DNA of 64,000 nt, taken from Schlegelella_A sp038241255. GTDB taxonomy: Bacteria > Pseudomonadota > Gammaproteobacteria > Burkholderiales > Burkholderiaceae_C. Numbering within the stretch: the stretch's first letter is position 1; each line of letters starts with the position of its first letter. The stretch is from contig JBBRFW010000004.1 of the NCBI GenBank assembly GCA_038241255.1, forward strand, positions 35,742 through 99,741, in the 5' to 3' direction. The notes beneath the pieces are model-generated. The model ran no database searches and was not told where the DNA came from. It saw only the letters and a list, made by a program, of their open reading frames with translations. Shown here one piece after another: positions 25,335-32,517 of the stretch. Both the position numbers and the translations under genes were made by a program.

Positions 25335-25792
25335 CGCGCAGCGCCGGCGTTGTCGCTGACGACGAAGGGGCCGATGCCGTCGGTCGTGAGCGTCAGGCGC
25401 TGGTCGTCGAGACGCAGCAGGATTCGTTGCTCGCCGATCAGCGGCTCCGGGCCGAGGACGATCGCCCGCGCGCCGATCACCTGCGCCGAAGTGCTCGCGT
25501 CGAGCCATCGCGTCGGCAGCGCCGGACTGGTGGCGAGGCCGACAAAGCGAAAGCCGCTGCCGTCGGCCTGCTCTGTGAGCGGCTCCCAGCGGGCCGATAG
25601 CCCCGACGCGCGCGCCTCGGCGCGTGCGGATTCCAGGAGCGAGGCCAGGCGTGTCGCCTCATGCTCAAGCTTCGATGCCGCGGGGTCGCGCAAGGCGAGG
25701 CTGGCGACGCCGGTGGCGATGGCGATGATGGCGACCACCACCATCAGCTCGATCAAGGTGAATCCGCGACCACGCAACGGCCCGATCGGCAC
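25331..25792 (-). CDS. gspH: Type II secretion minor pseudopilin GspH
   Basis: This pseudopilin of about 153 residues has the signal GRG^FTLIELMVVVAIIAIA and the globular-domain opening LEHEATRLASLLESARAEA typical of GspH. The start is uncertain: GTG at 25792 or TTG at 25777 both give short leaders. Longer readings run through the hairpin repeat at 25801-25870 and are unlikely. No strong Shine-Dalgarno is seen; translation may be weaker than that of gspG. Confidence 0.88.
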   Translation of the reverse strand: MPIGPLRGRGFTLIELMVVVAIIAIATGVASLALRDPAASKLEHEATRLASLLESARAEARASGLSARWEPLTEQADGSGFRFVGLATSPALPTRWLDASTSAQVIGARAIVLGPEPLIGEQRILLRLDDQRLTLTTDGIGPFVVSDNAGAAR

Positions 25793-25800
25793 TGAACCGG

Positions 25801-25870
25801 ACCGCCCCGGCGGGGTCGGCCCCTCCCTCTCGGAGGGAGGCGAGCGAAGCGGGGCGGGAGCAGCCCTGTC
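25801..25870 (+). repeat. Dispersed double-hairpin repeat, copy 2, inside the gsp operon
   Basis: Located between gspG and gspH. The core CCTCCCTC-TCG-GAGGGAGG is a perfect 8-bp stem with a three-base loop, followed by CGAGCGAAGCGGGGCGGGAGC and CCTGTC. It matches copy 1 (3901-3969) in the same orientation and copy 3 (15467-15535) inverted. In RNA it would put a strong hairpin just after the major pseudopilin gene. Confidence 0.75.
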
Positions 25871-25895
25871 CCCCTCCTGCGAGGAGGGCGCGGCC

Positions 25896-26336
25896 CTACT
25901 CCCAGGAGCCGATGTCGGCATTCTTGCCTTCGCCCCCGGCCGCGCCATCGGCGCCGAAGCTGTAGACGTCGATCTCGCCTTTCAGCCCCGGGTTGGCGAA
26001 CTGGTACGGATGCTTCCAGGGGTCGCTCGGCAGCTTGTCGAGGTACGGCCGCCAGTTGGGCGGAATCGGACCGACCGTCGGCTTGGCGACCAGTGCCTGC
26101 AGTCCCTGCTCACCGCTCGGGTAACGCAGGTTGTCGAGCTTGTAAAGCTTGAGCGCCTGCATCAGGTTGTTGACATCGGTGCGTGCTGCGGTGACGCGCG
26201 CGTCGTCGGCGCGGTCGAGCATGTTGGGAACGATCAGCGCGGCGAGGACACCGATGATGACGAGCACCACCATCAGCTCGATCAGCGTGAAGCCGCGGCT
26301 GAGGATTCGGCGGCAGTGGCGAGAAGGCATCGACAT
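25896..26336 (-). CDS. gspG: Type II secretion major pseudopilin GspG
   Basis: This 146-residue major pseudopilin is the main subunit of the T2SS pseudopilus. The signal is LSRG^FTLIELMVVLVIIGVL with Glu5. The globular domain carries the GspG blocks YPSGEQGLQALV and LPSDPWKHPYQF, and ends with calcium-site-like DVYSFGADGAAGGEG. The start ATG at 26336 is preferred over 26387, which gives an overlong leader. It is the first gene of the minus-strand operon and is divergent from gspC across 63 bases. Confidence 0.95.
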   Translation of the reverse strand: MSMPSRHCRRILSRGFTLIELMVVLVIIGVLAALIVPNMLDRADDARVTAARTDVNNLMQALKLYKLDNLRYPSGEQGLQALVAKPTVGPIPPNWRPYLDKLPSDPWKHPYQFANPGLKGEIDVYSFGADGAAGGEGKNADIGSWE

Positions 26337-26399
26337 CGTCCCGTGCGGTTCTACCGCTCCGACGCCCGGAGGCGCAAAGCGTTCCATGATAATCGCCGC

Positions 26400-27089
26400 A
26401 TGTTCGCCCGACTGTCAGCGTTCGTGATCTGGTCGCTCGTCGCCGCCACCGCGGTGTTCTGGGCCCTGCGCCTGGCCGCCAGCCCGGCGCCGGTGCCGCC
26501 CTATGCGGTGGCCGTCGGCAGTTCGGTGGCGGTGCGCGGCGACCTCTCGCGTCTGTTCGGCGCGCCGCAGCGAGCGAGCGTCGTCGCCCAGGGCGCGCCG
26601 GAGGCGCCGTCTCGCTTCAAGCTCGTCGGCGTGATGGCGCCGCGCTCGAGCGCGGCCCAGGCCGAACCCGGTCACGGCCTGGCGCTCATCGCCGTCGACG
26701 GCAAGCCGGCCAAGGCTTATGCGGTCGGTGCCCGCGTCGACAGCGATCTCGTCCTGCAGTCGGTCGGCCTCCGCACGGCGGCGATCGGTCCGGTACGAGG
26801 CGCGCGCAGCGTCCTTCTCGAGCTTCCCGCTCTGGCGGCCCCGAACTCGGGCGTCCTGCCGCCGGTCGGCATGGTGGCCCCTGTGCCCGCTGCGACGACG
26901 GCGCGCGGGCAGAGCGCCGCGCAGACAATGGCCGTGCAAGGCGCGCCCGTGCCGAGCGCCCTACCGGGCGGGGCGCCAGCGCTCGGCCCGCCGCAAGCGC
27001 CGATCCTGCAGGCCGACCCGTCGGCTCCTGGCGGGTTGCCGCTGCCGGTACCCGGCATGCCGATGCCGGGCGGCGTTAATACCCGGTAG
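26400..27089 (+). CDS. gspC: Type II secretion protein GspC-like (divergent from the gsp operon)
   Basis: This 229-residue bitopic inner-membrane protein has an N-terminal membrane helix (AFVIWSLVAATAVFWAL) and a periplasmic homology-region domain (FKLVGVMAPRSS, then DGKPAKAYAVGARV). It then ends in a long Pro/Ala-rich tail (about residues 150-229) with no PDZ domain. It should connect the inner-membrane complex to the GspD secretin. GATAAT at 26388-26393 lies directly before the ATG at 26400 and would give a nearly leaderless message if it is the -10 box. The upstream part of this frame is a shadow of gspG-J. Confidence 0.82.
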   Translation: MFARLSAFVIWSLVAATAVFWALRLAASPAPVPPYAVAVGSSVAVRGDLSRLFGAPQRASVVAQGAPEAPSRFKLVGVMAPRSSAAQAEPGHGLALIAVDGKPAKAYAVGARVDSDLVLQSVGLRTAAIGPVRGARSVLLELPALAAPNSGVLPPVGMVAPVPAATTARGQSAAQTMAVQGAPVPSALPGGAPALGPPQAPILQADPSAPGGLPLPVPGMPMPGGVNTR

Positions 27090-27101
27090 CGTTCGAATCG
27101 C

Positions 27102-28655
27102 TCAGGCGAGGAAGAGCCGGTAAGCCGGGTTCGCGGTTTCGTCGGCGCACGGGTAGGCGAGCGTCGCGAGGAAGTCGCGAAAGCGCTCCTCGTCGGCGGG
27201 CGGCACCTGGATGCCGACCAGGATCCGACCGTAGTCGGCACCCTGGTTGCGGTAGTGGAACAGGCTGATGTTCCAGCTCACCGGCATGCTCGACAGGAAG
27301 CGCATCAGCGCCCCCGGCCGTTCCGGGAACACGAAGCGATAGAGGCGCTCGTCGCGCGCGAGCGGGCTGCGGCCGCCGACCATGTGGCGCACGTGCTCCT
27401 TGGCGAGCTCGTCGCCGGTGAGGTCGACGGCGGCGAAGCCGTGGCTCTCGAACTCTCGCGCGAGCAGCGCCGATTCGGCGCGGTCGATCGTCGCGATGCC
27501 GACCAGGATGTGGGCGACCGACGCTTCCGAGATCCGGTAGTTGAACTCTGTGACCGCGCGCGGTCCGATCAGTTCGCAAAAGCGGCGAAAGCTGCCGCGC
27601 TGCTCGGGGATGGTCACGGCGAACAGCGCCTCCCGCTCCTCGCCCACCTCGGCGCGCTCGGCGATGAAACGCAGCCGATCGAAGTTCATGTTCGCGCCGC
27701 AGGTGATTGCGACGTAGGTCTCGCCGCGCGTCCCGTGAGTGTGGACGTACTGCTTGATGGCGGCGACGCCGAGCGCGCCGGCCGGCTCGAGGATGCTTCG
27801 CGTGTCCTCGAACACGTCCTTGATCGCCGCGCACGCGGCGTCGGTGTCGACGACGACCCACTCGTCGACGAGCTCGCGGGCGAGGCGAAAGGTCTCCGCG
27901 CCGACCCGCTTCACGGCGGTGCCGTCGGAGAAGAGCCCGACGTCGGCGAGCTCGACGCGCTCGCCGGCCTCGATCGAGCGCAGCATGGCGTCGGAATCGT
28001 TCATCTGGACGCCGACGATCCGGATCTCGGGTCGCACCGCCTTGACAAAGGCGGCGATGCCCGAGATCAGGCCGCCACCGCCCACGGCGACGAAGATCGC
28101 GTCGATCGGACCCTGATGCTGGCGCAGGATCTCCATCGCGACGGTCCCCTGGCCCGCGATCACGTCGGGATCGTCGAACGGATGAACGAACGTGAGGCCG
28201 CGCTCGGTTTCCAGCGTTGCGGCTTTGGCGTGCGCATCGGAATAGCTGTCGCCGAAGAGCACGACCTCGGCACCGAGTGCGCGGACGGCGTCGACCTTGA
28301 GCGTCGGCGTCGTCGTCGGCATCACGACGAGCGCGTGGCAGCCGAGGCGGCGCGCGGCGAGCGCGACGCCCTGGGCATGATTTCCCGCCGAGGCGCAGAT
28401 CACACCGCGCGCCAGCGCCACCGGCAACAGGTGAGCCATCTTGTTGTAGGCGCCCCGCAGCTTGAAACTGAAGACCGGCTGGGTGTCCTCGCGCTTGAAG
28501 TAGACGAGATTGTCGAGCCGCGCCGAGAGGGCGGGCGCAGCGTCGAGCGCGGACTCGATCGCGACGTCGTAGACGCGCGCCGTGAGGATCTTCTGCAGGT
28601 AGCCCGCGAGCTCGATCGTGCGGTTCCGCGTGCTGGTTCGGGCGTTTGTCGCCAT
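27102..28655 (-). CDS. ilvA: Threonine ammonia-lyase, biosynthetic
   Basis: This 517-residue PLP enzyme converts threonine to 2-oxobutanoate, the first step of isoleucine synthesis. The PLP lysine lies in VFSFKLRGAYNK, followed by SAGNHAQGVALAA and the glycine loop VGGGGLISG. Two ACT-like regulatory domains fill residues 325-517 (ALFAVTIPEQRGSFRRF and RLYRFVFPERPGALMRF), as in the long allosteric form. The ATG at 28655 is preceded by AAGAGG. TATGAT at 28701-28696 (minus strand) is a good -10 box with a weak -35, so ilvA can be transcribed independently of the small RNA upstream. Confidence 0.96.
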   Translation of the reverse strand: MATNARTSTRNRTIELAGYLQKILTARVYDVAIESALDAAPALSARLDNLVYFKREDTQPVFSFKLRGAYNKMAHLLPVALARGVICASAGNHAQGVALAARRLGCHALVVMPTTTPTLKVDAVRALGAEVVLFGDSYSDAHAKAATLETERGLTFVHPFDDPDVIAGQGTVAMEILRQHQGPIDAIFVAVGGGGLISGIAAFVKAVRPEIRIVGVQMNDSDAMLRSIEAGERVELADVGLFSDGTAVKRVGAETFRLARELVDEWVVVDTDAACAAIKDVFEDTRSILEPAGALGVAAIKQYVHTHGTRGETYVAITCGANMNFDRLRFIAERAEVGEEREALFAVTIPEQRGSFRRFCELIGPRAVTEFNYRISEASVAHILVGIATIDRAESALLAREFESHGFAAVDLTGDELAKEHVRHMVGGRSPLARDERLYRFVFPERPGALMRFLSSMPVSWNISLFHYRNQGADYGRILVGIQVPPADEERFRDFLATLAYPCADETANPAYRLFLA

Positions 28656-28750
28656 GCCTCTTGTGGTCTCCGGCGGCAGACGATTGCGGCAGCGCATCAT
28701 ACGCGCGAGCGTCCTGTCGCCGAGCAGCGGACGACCGGATCGATCCCCAG

Positions 28751-28781
28751 AAAAAAAGCCCAAGGCGTTGCCGCCTTGGGC
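28751..28781 (-). terminator. Rho-independent terminator of the small RNA
   Basis: On the minus strand a perfect 10-bp stem, GCCCAAGGCG paired with CGCCTTGGGC around the loop GCAA, is followed at once by seven T residues. It ends the transcript started at about 28866 and lies upstream of ilvA, so it is either the end of a stand-alone small RNA or an attenuator. Confidence 0.9.
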
Positions 28782-28866
28782 TGAATCCACCAATGAAGGA
28801 GGTGGAGGAGACAATCGGCTCGATCCGCTTCGCGTCGGCGTTCGGCGCGCCAAGCGGCATCGACTG
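28751..28866 (-). ncRNA. Candidate small RNA (about 116 nt) with anti-Shine-Dalgarno sequence
   Basis: A promoter (28901-28873) and a strong terminator (28781-28751) bracket this stretch on the minus strand. Between them the RNA holds CUCCUCCACCUCC, complementary to GGAGG-type ribosome-binding sites, and a hairpin UCCACC/GGUGGA (28806-28786) whose loop contains UCCUU. An AUG at 28860 opens a frame that runs through the terminator with no stop and no run of Ile, Leu, Val or Thr codons, so it does not look like a leader peptide. It may belong to a betaproteobacterial family of small RNAs toxic when overexpressed; that needs a covariance-model test. Confidence 0.65.
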
Positions 28867-28872
28867 AAATCC

Positions 28873-28901
28873 AGTGTAGGGTGTTTTTTGCTGCACTGCA
28901 A
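28873..28901 (-). promoter_or_regulatory. Sigma-70-type promoter of the small RNA
   Basis: On the minus strand TTGCAG (28901-28896) and TACACT (28878-28873) are separated by exactly 17 bases, with an A6 run in the spacer. The expected transcription start is about 28866. It overlaps the 5' region of the divergent osmC gene (ATG 28917). Confidence 0.7.
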
Positions 28902-28916
28902 TATCGGAGCGGAAGA

Positions 28917-29354
28917 ATGGAATGCACGATCGATTGGCTGGCCGCGAACGGGATGGCGTTCAGCGCCGAGACCGGCAGCGGCCACCTGCTGACGATGGAC
29001 GGCGCGGCCGACGGCGGCGGCCGCAATCTCGCGCCGCGACCGATGGAAACGGTGCTCGCCGGCAGCGGCGCGTGCGCGGCCTACGACGTTGTCCTGATTC
29101 TCAAGCGCGGTCGGCACCCGATTCGGAGTTGTCGCGTCAAGGTGACCTCGGAGCGCGCACCCGAAGATCCCAAGGTGTTCACCAAGATCCACCTTCATTT
29201 CCTGGTCGGCGGCATCGACCTGAAGGCGGCGGCGGTCGAGCGCGCCATCGCGCTCTCGCACGACCGCTACTGCTCGGCCACCGTCATGCTCGCCAAGACT
29301 GCTGCGGTGACGACCAGCTACGAGCTCGTCGCCTGCGGCGGGGATCAGACATAG
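28917..29354 (+). CDS. OsmC family protein (YhfA-like)
   Basis: This 145-residue cytoplasmic protein of the OsmC/Ohr superfamily contains many thiol-dependent hydroperoxide reductases. Both family cysteines are present: one in LAGSGACAAYDVV near residue 53 and one in HDRYCSATVML near residue 121. Length fits the YhfA subgroup, whose natural substrate is unsettled. The start ATG at 28917 has GGAG just upstream. Its 3' end overlaps the convergent coq7 gene by ten bases. Confidence 0.9.
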   Translation: MECTIDWLAANGMAFSAETGSGHLLTMDGAADGGGRNLAPRPMETVLAGSGACAAYDVVLILKRGRHPIRSCRVKVTSERAPEDPKVFTKIHLHFLVGGIDLKAAAVERAIALSHDRYCSATVMLAKTAAVTTSYELVACGGDQT

Positions 29355-29986
29355 TGAGCCGTCGTCGTCATCACCTTCGCAGCGGCGCGCATCGCCCAGC
29401 GTATCGGCGCCGGCAGGCGCGTCGCACCCGCCTGCTCGGCGGCCATCGCATGCGCCGCTTCGTCGGCCTTCATCTGGGAGACGATCGCCCGCGACGCCAG
29501 ATCGTCTGCGGGGAGCCTCTCAAGGTGGACGTCGAGATGACGCTCGACCTGACGCTCGGTCTCGACCAGGAACCCCAGGCTCTGCGCGTCGCCCGCGCGC
29601 GAGGCGAGCAGGCCGATGCCGAATGCGCCAGCGAACCAGAGCGGGTTGAGGAGGCTCGGGCGAGCGCCGAGCTCGTCGAGCCGCTCGGCAGTCCACGCGA
29701 GGTGATCGGTCTCCTCGTCGGCGGCTTGCTCGAACTGCTGTCGCAGCGCAGGATCGGCCGTGGCGAGCGCCTGCGCCCGGTAGAGCGCCTGTGCGCAGAC
29801 TTCACCGACGTGATTGACGCGCATCAGGGCACCCGCCAGGCGCCGCTCGGCGTCATTCAGCGGGACCGCAAGACGCGGGGCGGCGGGCTTCGGGCGCGCT
29901 GACTGGGGAGTCGTCGCCAGCGCCCGCAAGGCATGGTCAGCAACTGCGAGCACGCGGTCCAATGAGGAGAGTCTGATCGGGTTCAT
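29345..29986 (-). CDS. coq7: Demethoxyubiquinone hydroxylase (Coq7)
   Basis: This 213-residue di-iron monooxygenase hydroxylates demethoxyubiquinone in ubiquinone synthesis at the inner membrane. Iron ligands are visible in MRVNHVGEVCAQALY, DEETDHLAWT (ExxH) and MKADEAAHAMAAE (second ExxH). A hydrophobic stretch near residues 115-130 (LWFAGAFGIGLLAS) would insert in the membrane. The ATG at 29986 is chosen; an upstream in-frame start at 30115 would add 43 residues with no family features. Confidence 0.94.
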   Translation of the reverse strand: MNPIRLSSLDRVLAVADHALRALATTPQSARPKPAAPRLAVPLNDAERRLAGALMRVNHVGEVCAQALYRAQALATADPALRQQFEQAADEETDHLAWTAERLDELGARPSLLNPLWFAGAFGIGLLASRAGDAQSLGFLVETERQVERHLDVHLERLPADDLASRAIVSQMKADEAAHAMAAEQAGATRLPAPIRWAMRAAAKVMTTTAHYV

Positions 29987-30200
29987 GTGACCGTCAGAAT
30001 AGCCGCCCACGCCCAATACAAGCGGCGAATTCCTCGTTGTGCCAAGACAACATAAGGCCTTTTTTTGTTCGTCAAGGCTTTCCAGCCCTGGATCGCTCTG
30101 GTGCAATACATCCAACTTCCCGACAAGGGGGTTGTGCCTGATCTGCTCCAGCGCGGGTTTTCGGTGATCGGGACCTCTTTCAACCTAGGAGATAGTTGCA

Positions 30201-31271
30201 ATGAAAAAATCTCTGCTCGCTCTCGCTGTATTGGGCGCTTATGCGGGCGTCGCGTCGGCTCAATCGTCGGTCACCCTCTACGGTACCGTGGACCTCAGTG
30301 GCAAGTACGTCAAGAACGACGGCCAAACTAAGCGTCTCAGCCTGGGCCGTGACGGCATCAACAGCAGTCAGTTGGGCTTCCGTGGCATCGAGGATCTCGG
30401 CGGCGGCCTGAAGGCCGGCTTCCTGCTGCTCTCCAGTGTCGGCGCGGATTCCGGCGACATCGGTGCCGGCCAATCGGCGGCCGGCTCGGGCAAGTTCTGG
30501 ACGCGTCGTTCGACCGTCAGCCTGTACAGCAACGCCGGCGAGCTTCGCCTTGGCCGCGACTACACGCCGACGTTCTGGAACGACACGATCTTCGACGCGT
30601 TCGGCACCAACGGCCTGGGCGATTCGACCCACGTGCTGCAGATGGCGACGTCGACCTTCGTTCGCGCCGACAACTCGATCGGCTACTTCCTGCCGGCCAA
30701 CATCGGCGGCTTCTACGGTCAGGCAATGGTCGCCGCGGCCGAGCCGGGCCAAGCCGGCCAGACCAGCAACAACGGACGCTACATCGGTGGTCGCATCGGC
30801 TTTGCCGCCGGTCCCTTCGATCTGGCCTTTGCCGTAGGACAGCAGCGCAACGTGACCTTCCCGGTGCTCGGCAATAACCAGAAGACCTACAACCTGGGCG
30901 GCTCCTACGACTTCGGCTTCCTGAAGCTGCTGGGCTATATCGATCGTGACACCGCCGACAACCGTCGCGAGACGCGCGGCTCGATCAGTGCCGTGGTGGC
31001 GATGGGCCAGGGCGAAATCCACGTCGGCTACGACCGGAGCAAGTTCCGCAACAGCATTCCGGCGGTGCCCACGACGAACACGATTTCTCAGATCAAGGCA
31101 ACCTACCAGTACAACCTGTCCAAGCGGACGGCGATGTACGGGACGATCTCCGACCTCTCCAACGGAAATCTCTCCGCCGCTTCCATTGCGAGTGGCACCT
31201 CGAGCCCTGGGAATCCCACGCTCGGTGGCAAGTCGAAGGGCTTCGAGCTCGGCGTTCGTCACTTCTTCTGA
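30201..31271 (+). CDS. Gram-negative porin (Burkholderia OmpC-type)
   Basis: This 356-residue outer-membrane general porin has a signal peptide, MKKSLLALAVLGAYAGVASA, followed by QSSVTLYGTVDLSG, the usual start of the 16-strand barrel. It keeps the porin blocks SQLGFRGIEDLGGGLKAGF and LGRDYTP and ends with the terminal Phe (LGVRHFF) needed for outer-membrane assembly. AGGAGAT sits ten bases before the ATG. It is a single-gene unit ended by the terminator at 31310-31334, with a 214-base upstream region in which I could not place a promoter. Confidence 0.95.
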   Translation: MKKSLLALAVLGAYAGVASAQSSVTLYGTVDLSGKYVKNDGQTKRLSLGRDGINSSQLGFRGIEDLGGGLKAGFLLLSSVGADSGDIGAGQSAAGSGKFWTRRSTVSLYSNAGELRLGRDYTPTFWNDTIFDAFGTNGLGDSTHVLQMATSTFVRADNSIGYFLPANIGGFYGQAMVAAAEPGQAGQTSNNGRYIGGRIGFAAGPFDLAFAVGQQRNVTFPVLGNNQKTYNLGGSYDFGFLKLLGYIDRDTADNRRETRGSISAVVAMGQGEIHVGYDRSKFRNSIPAVPTTNTISQIKATYQYNLSKRTAMYGTISDLSNGNLSAASIASGTSSPGNPTLGGKSKGFELGVRHFF

Positions 31272-31309
31272 TCCGGCGCTCGCGCGAGCGGGCTTCCCGA
31301 TCAGATTGA

Positions 31310-31334
31310 AAGGCCGCCTTCGGGCGGCCTTTTT
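31310..31334 (+). terminator. Rho-independent terminator after the porin gene
   Basis: AAGGCCGCC pairs with GGCGGCCTT around a TTCG tetraloop, and the T-run continues to 31334. It lies 38 bases after the porin stop codon and separates the porin from the peptide ABC operon. Confidence 0.95.
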
Positions 31335-31370
31335 CATGGGCACTCGCAGCGGCGATGCGGGCAATCCCTT

Positions 31371-31399
31371 TTGACGGCTGGCGTGCGGTTTGCTCTCAT
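31371..31399 (+). promoter_or_regulatory. Candidate promoter of the dipeptide-type ABC operon
   Basis: TTGACG (31371-31376, five of six matches) and TCTCAT (31394-31399, four of six) are separated by 17 bases, 115 bases before the first gene. It directly follows the porin terminator, so a fresh promoter is expected here. Confidence 0.5.
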
Positions 31400-31513
31400 T
31401 GCGATGCGCACGGACGGCGCCGCGGAGGGTTGCGAGCCCGCCGCTGCGACGCTGGCATCGCCGGTCACCGTACCCGTCGGGCCGTGCCGGTTCATGAGGG
31501 TTTGGCTCGGGTC

Positions 31514-32497
31514 ATGTTCGCTTTCGTTCTTCGCCGGCTCGTTCAAGCGGTTCTGGTCATGCTGACGGTGGCGTTCATCGCCTTCATGCTGTTCCAGTAC
31601 GTTGGCGATCCTGTCACCAACCTCCTCGGCCAGGACGCGACACCGGAACAGCGGCGACAGTTGCGATCCGATCTCGGCCTGGACAGTCCCTTCCCAGTCC
31701 AGTTCGCCCGCTTCGTGGGCAACGCCGTACGCGGTGAATTCGGCCTGAGCCTGCGTCAGGGACGAAAGGTGTCGTCGCTGATCGTCGAGCGTCTGCCGGC
31801 GACGCTCGAGCTGACGATGCTCGCCGCGGTCATCGCCCTGGCGTTCGGCATTCCGATGGGCGTCTATTCGGCCTTGAAGCGCGGCACCTTCGTCTCGCAG
31901 GCGATGATGACGATCTCGTTGATCGGCGTCTCGCTGCCGACCTTCCTGATCGGCATCCTCCTGATCCTTTTTTTCGCCGTCACCCTCAAGTGGTTGCCGA
32001 GCTTCGGCCGCGGCGAGGTGGTCGCTTTCGGCCCGTGGACGACGGGGATGACGAGCGTCGACGGCTGGCGCCACCTCGTGCTGCCCGCGATCACGCTGGC
32101 GATCTTCCAGCTCACGCTCATCATGAGGCTGGTGCGTTCGGAGATGCTCGAGGTGCTGCGCGCCGACTACATCAAGTTCGCGCGTGCGCGCGGGCTTCCC
32201 GACCGGGCCGTCTACTTTCGCCACGCGCTGAAGAACACGCTCGTTCCGGTCATGACGATCACCGGCCTGCAGATCGGTGGCCTGATCGCCTTCGCGATCA
32301 TCACGGAAACCGTATTCCAGTGGCCGGGGATGGGACTGCTCTTCATCCAGGCCGTGCAGTTCGCCGACATTCCGGTCATGGCCGCCTACCTGTGCCTGAT
32401 CGCCCTCATCTTCGTCATCATCAATCTCGTCGTCGACCTGCTCTATTTCGCCGTCGACCCGCGGCTGCGCGTCGAGCGGTCGGCCGGCGCACACTGA
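31514..32497 (+). CDS. Dipeptide/oligopeptide-type ABC transporter permease (DppB-like)
   Basis: This 327-residue inner-membrane permease starts MFAFVLRRLVQAVLVMLTVA, the typical DppB/OppB opening. It carries RADYIKFARARGLPDRAVYFRHALKNTLVPV, the cytoplasmic ATPase-contact loop region, about residues 215-245. Six membrane segments are visible. The ATG at 31514 is chosen because the family's first helix begins there; upstream in-frame starts only add low-quality sequence. The operon order is permease, binding protein, permease, lipoprotein and two ATPases. Confidence 0.92.
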   Translation: MFAFVLRRLVQAVLVMLTVAFIAFMLFQYVGDPVTNLLGQDATPEQRRQLRSDLGLDSPFPVQFARFVGNAVRGEFGLSLRQGRKVSSLIVERLPATLELTMLAAVIALAFGIPMGVYSALKRGTFVSQAMMTISLIGVSLPTFLIGILLILFFAVTLKWLPSFGRGEVVAFGPWTTGMTSVDGWRHLVLPAITLAIFQLTLIMRLVRSEMLEVLRADYIKFARARGLPDRAVYFRHALKNTLVPVMTITGLQIGGLIAFAIITETVFQWPGMGLLFIQAVQFADIPVMAAYLCLIALIFVIINLVVDLLYFAVDPRLRVERSAGAH

Positions 32498-32517
32498 TTT
32501 CTCACAAGGAAAGTCAC

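Noticed and set aside
28751..28860. Leader peptide and attenuator for ilvA
   Set aside because: The only AUG-initiated frame has no stop before the terminator and no cluster of Ile, Val, Leu or Thr codons, and ilvA has its own -10-like box.
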